Shown piece by piece: positions 13,995-20,652 of a DNA stretch of 20,705 nt. The position numbers were made by a program, and so were the translations under genes. Position 1 is the first letter of the stretch; each line of letters begins with the position of its first letter. The stretch spans positions 1 to 20,705 of the forward strand of contig JAIPIO010000017.1 of assembly GCA_021734595.1 (NCBI GenBank), written 5' to 3'. The notes beneath the pieces are model-generated. The model worked only from the letters and a program-made list of their open reading frames with translations. It made no database searches and was not told where the DNA came from. This stretch comes from Kiritimatiellales bacterium (GTDB lineage: Bacteria > Verrucomicrobiota > Kiritimatiellia > Kiritimatiellales > Pontiellaceae).

Positions 13995-16900
13995 TTACTC
14001 CTCAACAATGACGCGGAAGCCGACGTTGACGACCTTCTGGTAGGATTCGTAGGGGATGCGGTAGGCGGAGGCAGCGCGGTAGGGCTGGTCGCGCCAGGAG
14101 CCGCCGCGGCACACCTTCCGGTCTGCCACGTTCAGGTTGTTGCGCCCGTCGTCGGCCTTGTATGGGTAGGGTTTGTAGGATGAGCGTGTCCATTCGGCGA
14201 TATTGCCGTGCATATCGAACAATCCCCACGGATTGGCTTCGTAGGTGCCGGGAGCAACAGCCAGCTCGGCGCCGTCCTTGAAGGTGTAGTCCTTGGCAAT
14301 GTAGTATTTGAGCATGAACTCGTCCGTTGCCTTGTCGTCGCCCTTGGGCTTCACGCCGTCGAGGTCGCCCAGCGAAAAGTCGCCGAGGTTGGCCTTTTTT
14401 GAAAAGTCGGCGGCGAGGTCGCCGAACCAGAAGGGGGTGTCGGTGCCGGCGCGGCAGGCCCACTCCCACTGGGCTTCGGTGGGCAGTGTCACCTTTTTGC
14501 CGGTTTTCTTGCCGAGCCACTCGCAGTATTGCATCGCTTCCTGCCACGAGACGCGGGCGACGGGCTGGCCGGGTTCGTTGGCCGGCTTGCCGGGGTCCCT
14601 ATGATCCTTGCCCTTCGTATCGATGTAGCGGGTGTCGTGCTGGGGATCAAAGAGTCCGTATTGCTCGTTGGTGATTTCGAGCGTGGCCATCCAGAATGGT
14701 TTCTTGATCTGAACGGCCGCCTGCGGAACCTCATCCGGCGTGGCTTCCACATCGCCCATCACAAATTGTCCGGCGGGGATTTTCACGAGCTGGATGCTTT
14801 TTCCGCCGCCGAGGCCGAGCTCCATGGAGTCGCCGGGTTTCTGGCCTGCGTTTAGCGGCCAGCCGCTAAGTGCAACAGGTTGCGGCTTGGGCAGCTTTTC
14901 CGGTTTTACCGGTTTTATTTTTTCGGCCGGTTTAACCGCTTCGAGTTTTTTGTATTCTTCCTCGGTGTCGATATCGATGTTGGCGTAGAGCTTGGCGAGC
15001 TCAAGGCGGCGCGCATGCTGGTCGACCGTGCCGTCGTATTTGGGCGGGTTCCAATAGCCGCGGTAGGGGGCGTTGAGATCGATCCAGGTGTTGAGGCGGT
15101 CCCACGCCTCGGCGTCGAGCCGGACATTGTAGTGGCCTTTGCGGATCAGCTGGATCAGTTCGCTGGTGCTTGCATGGTACTCCATCGGGTTGAACAGGTG
15201 CACATCGCTTTCGGGGCCGGGGCGGCGCACGTAGGGCTGCAACGCAAGGTAGGAGCGCGAGTAGGGCATGAAGCTCTCGCGCTTGCGGAGAATCTGTTTT
15301 TCCTCGGCGTCCGCAAAGTCCGGACGATCCTTCTTGGTGCCGTTGTGGCACGCGACGCAGAATTTATCCAGCACGGGCTGCACTTCGTATTTGAAGGAAA
15401 ACGGGCGGACCGGGCCGTACCACGGCTTGGTGGGACTCGGGCCGCGGCGGGCGGCCTTGAGCATCCGCGCGGGCGGTGCAGTGTTCATGTCCTCGTGGCA
15501 GCCGACGCAGGAGACGTTTTCGCCGGGCATGCCGACGAACCAGGTGCGCATGAGCTGCAGCGCCGCGCCGTTTTCATCGACCGGCAGGATGGCCATCGGT
15601 GTGTTGGCAGGAATGGTGAAGAAAGCCGATCCGTCGTCCTCCACCGGCACGGTGCCGTGGATGCGTTTGACGTCCCAGCCAGCTTCTACGCCGACGGAGT
15701 TGTGGCCGCCGACGCCCTGGTGGGCAAAGTAGAACGAGTGCAGGCGTAGCGCCTTGACCTTGCCGCGCGGTACGTTTTTGAGGCCGGGGCCGCTGTAAAC
15801 ATCGGAAATGAACACGGTGGAGGTCTTTTCGCCTTCTTGCACCTTGTCCGGAATCACGGCCGGGCGCCTGTGGGGTTTGAGCGGGATCGGTTCGAGCAGC
15901 GCGTGGCCTTCGATCTGCTTGATCAGCGTCATGTTGTCGAACACGTCGACGAGGTAGATGCCCCAGAGCGAATGGGGCGAGAGCTTGGCGGTGACGAGAT
16001 AGTATTTTTCGTTTAGCGGGTGCGGGTTGCAGAAGTGCGGCCAGGACTGGTCGACGAGCCGGTCGATGATGAGCGGCTCCACCTTGCGGTTGCGGTAGGG
16101 GATTTCCTGCACCACGCCGTCGACCTCGTGGGTGCCCTTGTTGGTGTCGAAAATCAGCAGCCGGCCACTGTGCGAGATGCCGTGGTGGCCGCCGACGATC
16201 CCGACAAACTTGGTGCTGCTGCCGGGCAGCGGCTGGTTGTAGATCAGGGTGTTGGGGAAGTAGGAGTTGCTGCCGTAGATGGCCTTCTGGGTGGTGCCGT
16301 CGGGGTTCATGGTCATGACAATGCGGGTGAAGTAGTGGGCTTCGTCGGTATATTCCCAGCGGGTGTAGAGCACGCGCCCGTCGTTCATCAGCGTCGGCGT
16401 CCAGTCGGAATCCTGCTCGAAGCAGAGCTGGCGGATTTTGCCGTTGTTTGGATTGAGGCGGTAGAGCTGGGCCATGAACTTGGAGCCGTACTCGCACGGC
16501 AGCGCCTGGAAGGCGGCGGTGGAGGAGAGGATGATCTCGTCGTTCGGCAGGTAGCACGAATCGAAGAAATGCACATGCGGTTGGTCTGCCGGCGTGAGCT
16601 GTTTCAGTCCCTTGCCGTTGGTGCCGACCTCGAAAACGTGCCAGTCGTCGTGGGACCCTTTGGAGGAAAACATGATTTTCTTTGCGTCGAAGTGCAGGTC
16701 GACTTCGCCGACGATGGCGTCGTCGGCGGGTTTGTAGAGCGTCGTGAGTGTGGGATCTTCGTTGCCGAGATCGGACATCACTGCAATCTCGTTATCCCAT
16801 CCCGCCGGTGAAATGGAGTTGAGCGCGTGCGAGTTGAGGCGCGGTTTCCCGAGCTGCGGGCCGGTGACCGTACGGGACGAACTGCCCTTGAAGGCGCGCT

Positions 16901-17351
16901 TCACCACCAGCAGTTGTTCCGATTTTACCAGCGGGTTCGAAAGCAGCATCTTGCGCTGGAAGGTCAGCATCTCTTTTGCTTGTTTAATCGAGGCCGCATC
17001 GCCCTTGGCAACACCCGCCTTGACGGATTCCAGATTCTTTGCAAACCCGGCCACCTTTTGTTGGATGGCGGTGCTCCAATATGGCTTGTCCACGGTTTCG
17101 GCCAAGTCCTGCAACGCCAGAGCGAAGCCGTCGATGCTGAAATAGGCCAGTGCCTGCTCCAGATCGTAGGTAGCCTTTACCTCGCCGTTCAGCGGGGGGA
17201 TGGGTGACTTTTTAGGCTTCTTGACCTTTTTATTTTTGGCTGTCTGCTTGGCTTTGTTTTTGGCCTGTCGGTCCTTCTTTGCCGCAAGTCCGCCATCGGC
17301 CATGGTGCAACACAACACAATCAATAGTAAAATCTTCAGTTTTCCGGTCAT
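13995..17351 (-). CDS. Large secreted TolB-like/di-haem protein with C-terminal FGE-like (SUMF1) domain
   Basis: The protein has 1118 residues. A signal peptide (about 1-24) is followed by a Lys-rich segment (to about 50), a helical region and a propeller with 'GLKQLTPADQPH' and 'DSDWTPTLMNDGRVLYTRWE', as in TolB-like/hydrazine-synthase-alpha-like proteins. Two c-type haem motifs follow, C615-V-G-C618-H and C665-V-A-C668-H. From about 843 a formylglycine-generating-enzyme-like domain begins ('KIPAGQFVMGD', 'ARVSWQEAMQYCEWL', 'LPTEAQWEWACRAGT', 'GLFDMHGNIAEWT', 'CRGGSW'). Canonical aerobic FGE has two cysteines shortly after GGS; here that stretch reads RDQPYRAASAYR, so sulfatase activation is unlikely unless the chemistry differs. 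The N-terminal half is paralogous to the gene at 1-694. AAGGAG precedes the ATG by 10 nt. It stands alone, with no gene close enough on the same strand to form an operon. Confidence 0.9.
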   Translation of the reverse strand: MTGKLKILLLIVLCCTMADGGLAAKKDRQAKNKAKQTAKNKKVKKPKKSPIPPLNGEVKATYDLEQALAYFSIDGFALALQDLAETVDKPYWSTAIQQKVAGFAKNLESVKAGVAKGDAASIKQAKEMLTFQRKMLLSNPLVKSEQLLVVKRAFKGSSSRTVTGPQLGKPRLNSHALNSISPAGWDNEIAVMSDLGNEDPTLTTLYKPADDAIVGEVDLHFDAKKIMFSSKGSHDDWHVFEVGTNGKGLKQLTPADQPHVHFFDSCYLPNDEIILSSTAAFQALPCEYGSKFMAQLYRLNPNNGKIRQLCFEQDSDWTPTLMNDGRVLYTRWEYTDEAHYFTRIVMTMNPDGTTQKAIYGSNSYFPNTLIYNQPLPGSSTKFVGIVGGHHGISHSGRLLIFDTNKGTHEVDGVVQEIPYRNRKVEPLIIDRLVDQSWPHFCNPHPLNEKYYLVTAKLSPHSLWGIYLVDVFDNMTLIKQIEGHALLEPIPLKPHRRPAVIPDKVQEGEKTSTVFISDVYSGPGLKNVPRGKVKALRLHSFYFAHQGVGGHNSVGVEAGWDVKRIHGTVPVEDDGSAFFTIPANTPMAILPVDENGAALQLMRTWFVGMPGENVSCVGCHEDMNTAPPARMLKAARRGPSPTKPWYGPVRPFSFKYEVQPVLDKFCVACHNGTKKDRPDFADAEEKQILRKRESFMPYSRSYLALQPYVRRPGPESDVHLFNPMEYHASTSELIQLIRKGHYNVRLDAEAWDRLNTWIDLNAPYRGYWNPPKYDGTVDQHARRLELAKLYANIDIDTEEEYKKLEAVKPAEKIKPVKPEKLPKPQPVALSGWPLNAGQKPGDSMELGLGGGKSIQLVKIPAGQFVMGDVEATPDEVPQAAVQIKKPFWMATLEITNEQYGLFDPQHDTRYIDTKGKDHRDPGKPANEPGQPVARVSWQEAMQYCEWLGKKTGKKVTLPTEAQWEWACRAGTDTPFWFGDLAADFSKKANLGDFSLGDLDGVKPKGDDKATDEFMLKYYIAKDYTFKDGAELAVAPGTYEANPWGLFDMHGNIAEWTRSSYKPYPYKADDGRNNLNVADRKVCRGGSWRDQPYRAASAYRIPYESYQKVVNVGFRVIVEE

Positions 17352-17467
17352 AGGCCACGGCTCCTTTTTCTCATGGTCAGACGACTATAGGGTAATTTTT
17401 TGCTTTCGCAATACTTTCATTAAGGTTTTTTTATGCCGTCACTGCAATTATGTAATAGTTGCACAAA

Positions 17468-17534
17468 TTCCAATGTCTGGAAGGTTTCCATCCCGTTATT
17501 CCAGTGGTTGGAAGAAATTTTCCAATGTCTGGAA
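17468..17534. repeat. Phased array of three TTCCA-N5-TGGAA palindromes
   Basis: Three exact copies start at 17468 (TTCCAATGTCTGGAA), 17499 (TTCCAGTGGTTGGAA) and 17520 (TTCCAATGTCTGGAA), 31 and 21 bp apart. That is the same order, relative to the gene that follows, as in the arrays at 711 and 4008. They lie in the 213-bp gap between the divergent large protein gene and the MNT gene. The last palindrome ends 30 nt before the MNT start. Confidence 0.85.
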
Positions 17535-17564
17535 ACTTGTTCCCGCCGGGTTACTGTGCTTATT

Positions 17565-17888
17565 ATGACTGCAATGGAAACAAAGCAGACAATTGATGAA
17601 CTGATCCGGCAGATTGTGGAACTGGCGCATCCGTTGCAGATATTCCTTTTTGGCTCGGTCGCAAAGGGGGGTATGAGTGTGGACAGCGATATCGATCTGC
17701 TTGTCGTAATGCCGGATGGAACGCATCGGCGGAAAACCGCGCAGCGGCTCTACATGGACATCTCCAACATTAAGACGGCATTTGATCTGGTTGTGGCGAC
17801 CGCATCCGACCTTGACCGGCACGGCGAAAATTCCGGGCTGATCTACCGAGCCGCCCTGAAAGAGGGGAAGTTGCTCTATGCCGCATAA
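17565..17888 (+). CDS. Minimal nucleotidyltransferase (MNT) domain protein
   Basis: This 107-residue protein belongs to the DNA-polymerase-beta-like minimal nucleotidyltransferases. G30-S31 in 'FLFGSVAKGG', D42 and D44 in 'SDIDLLVVM' and D74 in 'AFDLVV' form the expected catalytic set, so transfer of nucleotides is plausible. Such proteins pair with HEPN partners, and in characterised pairs the MNT acts as antitoxin by modifying the HEPN protein. The next gene encodes a HEPN protein and overlaps by 11 bp, the usual arrangement. ATG at 17565 or 17574 is possible; neither has a clear ribosome site. A phased palindrome array lies upstream. Confidence 0.88.
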   Translation: MTAMETKQTIDELIRQIVELAHPLQIFLFGSVAKGGMSVDSDIDLLVVMPDGTHRRKTAQRLYMDISNIKTAFDLVVATASDLDRHGENSGLIYRAALKEGKLLYAA

Positions 17889-18270
17889 CCCGCCACCCTG
17901 CGGCTCCCCCGAAGACTGGCTTTCCCGCGCACGCAGCGACTTCGCGCTTGCATCGATCCACCCGGCGAAAGGCATCAGGCTCGAAGACCTTTGCTACCAT
18001 GCGCAGCAGTCCGTCGAAAAAGCCCTCAAGGCGGTCTTGATTTCAACGGACTCGGCCTTTCCCCGAACCCACAACATAAAAATACTGGTGGAATTGCTGC
18101 CCCCGGAAATATTCCGCGACCCTATCCTTGACTCCGCTGCCATCCTCACCGACTACGCCGTAACAACCCGCTATCCCGGTGAGGTCGAGCCGGTGGATAG
18201 GAGCGAACTTAAAACGGCATTGCACATTGCGAAAGAAACCTTGGATTGGGCTGAAACGGTAATCGGCTAG
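17878..18270 (+). CDS. HEPN-domain protein paired with MNT
   Basis: The protein has 130 residues and an all-helical HEPN plan: 'DWLSRARSDFALA', 'DLCYHAQQSVEKALKAVLI', 'FPRTHNIKILVELL' and 'DYAVTTRYPGE', as in the PF05168-type HEPN family. HEPN toxins that cut RNA usually have R-x4-6-H; here only R-T-H is seen in that area, so ribonuclease activity is uncertain and the protein may be a non-toxic or differently acting partner. Translation starts inside the 3' end of the MNT gene, implying translational coupling. The pair may be a toxin-antitoxin or abortive-infection module, or a remnant of one. Confidence 0.85.
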   Translation: MPHNPPPCGSPEDWLSRARSDFALASIHPAKGIRLEDLCYHAQQSVEKALKAVLISTDSAFPRTHNIKILVELLPPEIFRDPILDSAAILTDYAVTTRYPGEVEPVDRSELKTALHIAKETLDWAETVIG

Positions 18271-18316
18271 ACCGGGCTCTGCGTCCTGATTGCGATGTCA
18301 GCCATTGGAAAACGGT

Positions 18317-18979
18317 ATGAGACGAGTGTTCAGATATATTATTGCGGTGCTGACGCTGACGGCGGTGATTATTATCTCCGCCACGGTATTCTATGGCACC
18401 AAGACGGTGCACGACCTGCTGGGTGAAAACAAGAAGCTCAAGGAGGCGCTAACCTCCCTGACGCACGAAGACCAGATCGGCTATTGCAAGGTTCTGAATC
18501 AGGAGCAGCGCGACGGACGACTTTTCACCACCCTCAAGTTTGTTGAAACCGCGCGCGACGACAAGCTCAGGACGGTGCTGGAGAAGGAATATGAGATCGA
18601 GGGTGATGTGATCCACTTCGATGCGCTCATCGTCACCTTTTCCAACGAGGCGGTCATGGATGGCCGGGAGCGGTCGCTCTATCTTTGGCGCCGGGTCTAT
18701 GGCGAATACATGCGCCCGTCCGAGGGGCTGCCCATCGAAACACCCGGTACGCATCCCGAGCGCTACTCCGACCTGCTGCGCCGCCTCAGCCTGTCGCAGC
18801 AGCAGATGTTCTGGGAGGCCGTCTGGGAGCTGGCCAACGATCCCGACGCGCTCAAGGACCACAACATCCGCGCCATCTATGGCAACGTGGTCTACAAGAA
18901 GCTCCGCCCCGGCTTGATCTACGTCTTCAAGATCAGCGCCACCGGCCAGCTCTATCCTGAGAGCGTGCCGGATATGTGA
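18317..18979 (+). CDS. Membrane-anchored hypothetical protein
   Basis: ATG at 18317 gives 220 residues; an upstream in-frame start at 18290 adds nine residues without a better ribosome site. Residues about 5-27 (FRYIIAVLTLTAVIIISATV) are one membrane segment. A short coiled-coil-like stretch, LLGENKKLKEALTSLTHED, follows, and then a soluble domain of about 170 residues rich in Arg, Glu and aromatic residues, ending 'GLIYVFKISATGQLYPESVP'. I do not recognise a named family. The soluble part should face the periplasm by the positive-inside rule (RR before the membrane segment). A degenerate TTCCA-family palindrome (18296-18310) ends 6 nt before the start. It lies 46 bp after the HEPN gene on the same strand but has no obvious functional tie to it. 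Confidence 0.75.
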   Translation: MRRVFRYIIAVLTLTAVIIISATVFYGTKTVHDLLGENKKLKEALTSLTHEDQIGYCKVLNQEQRDGRLFTTLKFVETARDDKLRTVLEKEYEIEGDVIHFDALIVTFSNEAVMDGRERSLYLWRRVYGEYMRPSEGLPIETPGTHPERYSDLLRRLSLSQQQMFWEAVWELANDPDALKDHNIRAIYGNVVYKKLRPGLIYVFKISATGQLYPESVPDM

Positions 18980-19060
18980 TGCAGAATGGAAGGGTGGATG
19001 ATTGGATGGGTGGACGAATTGGCCGGGCGGCAGTCCCTTGGTTGCCGTATGTTGGGTAGT

Positions 19061-19138
19061 GCGGGCAGTCCCTGCCCGCTGCGGCGCTGAGGGACTCAGC
19101 GCCCTACCGTGAGGCGCGGAAGGACTCGGTACCCTGCC
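19061..19138. repeat. REP-like hairpins upstream of the RAYT gene
   Basis: GCGGGCAG-TCC-CTGCCCGC (19061-19079) and GGCGCTGAG-GGA-CTCAGCGCC (19083-19103) are perfect stems of 8 and 9 bp with 3-nt loops. The second runs into CTACC. A third, weaker unit, GGAAGGACTCGGTACCCTGCC, ends at 19138. The shared GGGACTC...CCCTACC pattern recurs downstream of the transposase gene, as expected for REP elements mobilised by RAYT enzymes. The rest of 18980-19184 holds no gene that I can see. Confidence 0.7.
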
Positions 19139-19184
19139 TGTTTTGATCTTGTCGCTGTTCGATATGCAATCCGGAATCCCTGCT

Positions 19185-19636
19185 ATGGAACCAAAACGCA
19201 AAATTCTGCCGCATGGAATTCCGCCGTGGGTTCGTGATGGCTCGGAATATTTTGTAACGATCTGTACCGAACCACGAGGCGAAAACCAGCTGTGCCGGGA
19301 TGGCATAGCGGATTTCCTGAAAGAGTCGTTGCTGTTCTATCAGACACAGGGAGAGCTTTGGGTGCATCTGCTGTTGCTGATGCCGGACCATCTTCATGGA
19401 ATCCTGGGTTTCTCCCCTTCGGTCGGTGTGAAGCAATCCGTTTCCAAGTGGAAGCATTACACCGTCTGGGAAAAGGGATTTGCTGGCAGCGCGATTTTTT
19501 TGACCACCGGTTGCGGAAGGACGAAAGTTTTGTGGAAAAAGCGCATTACATCCGTATGAACCCGGTGCGCGCCGGGTTGGTGGAATCGCCGGATGATTGG
19601 CCATACGTGTGGACATTCCGGGAGGAGATCAGGTAG
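19185..19636 (+). pseudogene. RAYT (REP-associated tyrosine transposase, Y1/HUH), frameshifted
   Basis: Two frames together give one Y1-transposase-like protein of about 150 residues. The first runs MEPKRKILPHGIPPWVRDG, 'YFVTICTEPRG' and the HUH motif in LMPDHLHGI, ending at 'SKWKHYTVWEKGFA'. The second continues 'WQRDFFDHRLRKDES', then 'KAHYIRMNPVRAGLVESPDDWPYVW', carrying the expected tyrosine. Adding one base after 19483 would restore a continuous frame, so the gene is broken by a single deletion, or the base is a sequencing error. RAYT proteins cut and move REP hairpins; such hairpins lie directly on both sides, one abutting the stop codon. ATG at 19185 is the likely start, because upstream codons do not match the family. 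Confidence 0.82.
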
Positions 19637-19639
19637 GGA

Positions 19640-19689
19640 GGCCAAACCCTTGGCCGCCGAGCGGCGCGGAAGGGACTCCACGCCCTACC
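19640..19689. repeat. REP-like hairpins downstream of the RAYT gene
   Basis: GGCCAA-ACCC-TTGGCC (19640-19655) is a 6-bp stem. It is followed by GGCGCGGAAGGGACTCCACG then CCCTACC, ending at 19689, matching the upstream units in GGGACTC and CCCTACC. The repeat starts three bases after the transposase stop codon. Confidence 0.65.
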
Positions 19690-19708
19690 TAAAGCTTGCG
19701 CCTACATT

Positions 19709-19732
19709 GTGCTAACGTTATATACGATTTGA
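19709..19732 (+). repeat. CTAACGTT repeat, copy 1
   Basis: TGCTAACGTTATATAC (19710-19725) recurs exactly at 20255-20270, and a related inverted copy is at 20660-20675. The 24-nt unit reads as a tiny frame, GTG-L-T-L-Y-T-I-stop. The following 110 bp contain a weak GC hairpin (ACCCCA...TGGGGT around 19742-19763) and no gene. Confidence 0.5.
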
Positions 19733-19845
19733 AGTAACCCACCCCACATCATCGTGCTGGGGTTGACGTATTTCCTTGGTCAAAACTCACGCCTTACGGG
19801 TGCTTTTCTGACCGTGAAGCATCGATCTCCATTATTTTCTTTTTA

Positions 19846-19888
19846 CGGTCCGATTAGTTGAGTACATTGCGCAGTCTAATCGGAACCG
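19846..19888 (+). promoter_or_regulatory. Stem-loop in the leader of the 81-residue gene
   Basis: TCCGATTAG (19849-19857) and CTAATCGGA (19876-19884) form a perfect 9-bp stem with an 18-nt loop. Three further pairs (CGG/CCG) continue the stem past one bulged A. It ends about 23 nt before the start codon, close to the ribosome site. It could be a leader RNA element or an operator; the sequence alone does not decide. Confidence 0.5.
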
Positions 19889-19911
19889 GAAAATATTTCA
19901 GAGGAAATCCA

Positions 19912-20157
19912 ATGGCGACTACATTAAAAATCTGCGTATACAAGAAAACCAAGCTCGAAACGACATTTGCCATCCCTTGCAAGATCATCAAGCTGGGGAC
20001 CGGGTTGCTGCCGGAACCGGTGGTTAAACTCCTGGGAGCCGAGGGCATTTCGGTCGAAGAGATTACCAAGCTGGCATCAAAGTCCGACCTCTCCGGCGTT
20101 CTGGTGGAAGTGGAACGCCATGGCATGGGCGAAAAAGTCGTCGTGTCGCTGGATTAA
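19912..20157 (+). CDS. Small hypothetical protein, 81 residues
   Basis: ATG at 19912 follows GAGGAA with a good gap; an upstream TTG start would place the protein inside the stem-loop. The protein starts MATTLKICVYKKTKLETTFA and continues 'IPCKIIKLGTGLLPEPVVKLLGAEGISVEEITKLAS', then 'GVLVEVERHGMGEKVVVSLD'. That is a beta-alpha-beta pattern with an amphipathic helical middle and no signal peptide. I recall similar small proteins in environmental bacteria, with strands that contain 'LVEVE' and 'EKV.VS', but cannot name a function. It is isolated between repeat-rich stretches and bracketed by two CTAACGTT repeats 545 bp apart. Confidence 0.75.
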   Translation: MATTLKICVYKKTKLETTFAIPCKIIKLGTGLLPEPVVKLLGAEGISVEEITKLASKSDLSGVLVEVERHGMGEKVVVSLD

Positions 20158-20253
20158 CAACCGACAAGCTAGATCATCTTTTCCGCATCAGAGATCAGGT
20201 TATCCAGATCGGCTTCGATGATTTATCCAGCGTTCGCCGATGGAGGAGGACAC

Positions 20254-20277
20254 ATGCTAACGTTATATACAATATAA
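20254..20277 (+). repeat. CTAACGTT repeat, copy 2
   Basis: TGCTAACGTTATATAC is identical to copy 1. Here it is preceded by GGAGGAGG (20242-20249) and an ATG at 20254, giving the tiny frame M-L-T-L-Y-T-I-stop. The overlapping GTTATAT-ACA-ATATAAC (20262-20278) is a perfect 7-bp inverted repeat. Confidence 0.5.
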
Positions 20278-20422
20278 CCCCTGTGTCCGTGAACGTGAAA
20301 TGATCCTGTTCGATCACGAGAAAAGGCATATAAGATAAAACACTCTCCGAGACGCAACATCGAATCCAGCTAAGAAAGTGCGAAAAACCTCAGTAAAACG
20401 GGCAAAATTTCTTCAATACTTG

Positions 20423-20444
20423 GATATACGTCTAGACGCATATC
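20423..20444. repeat. 22-bp near-palindrome, copy 1
   Basis: The core TATACGTCTAGACGCATA, extended by GA and TC on its two sides, is palindromic except for one base pair position. An identical 22-bp copy starts 91 bp downstream. This is the form expected of a dimeric regulator or recombinase site. Confidence 0.7.
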
Positions 20445-20513
20445 TGAGTATTAAGGGGGGTAATGCGTCATTTTAAGTGCTGTTTTAGCCCTTTTTTCAT
20501 ATTGGATACCCTA

Positions 20514-20535
20514 GATATACGTCTAGACGCATATC
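20514..20535. repeat. 22-bp near-palindrome, copy 2
   Basis: This is identical over 22 bp to the copy at 20423-20444. Both copies are followed, at slightly different distances, by an (A/T)-rich stretch with (A/G)CGTCATT and then a CTTTTTT run, so the duplicated unit may be about 90 bp with a diverged remainder. Confidence 0.7.
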
Positions 20536-20617
20536 ATCAATATCATCGGATATTACGTCATTCAAAAATTTAAAACGCCATTTTACGGGACTTTTTTAAT
20601 TGTTGTACACTTTAACC

Positions 20618-20652
20618 CGCATTAGACTGATCATGAAATTCCGTATAATGCG
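20618..20652 (+). promoter_or_regulatory. Stem-loop containing a TATAAT box near the right edge
   Basis: CGCATTA (20618-20624) and TAATGCG (20646-20652) form a perfect 7-bp inverted repeat with a 21-nt loop. TATAAT (20644-20649) overlaps the right arm and could be the -10 box of a gene starting beyond the window. No good -35 box is seen at 16-18 bp. Confidence 0.3.

Noticed and set aside
13995..14800. Functional sulfatase-activating FGE
   Set aside because: The domain fold matches, but the cysteine pair after GGS is missing, so the activator call is not supported.
14880..15749. 289-codon rightward open frame
   Set aside because: It is antisense to the large haem protein across its two CxxCH motifs; the leftward frame is clearly the gene.
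15574..16557. 327-codon leftward frame inside the large gene
   Set aside because: It is a same-strand shadow frame, low in complexity (Arg/Pro-rich), within the 1118-residue protein.
19471..19500. Programmed -1 frameshift in the RAYT gene
   Set aside because: GGGAAAA is not in the correct phase for a slippery heptamer, and one missing base after 19483 explains the break better.
19709..20278. Integron attC sites
   Set aside because: The CTAACGTT repeats do not match the GTTRRRY/RYYYAAC cores, and no integrase is in the window; kept only as an unclassified repeat.
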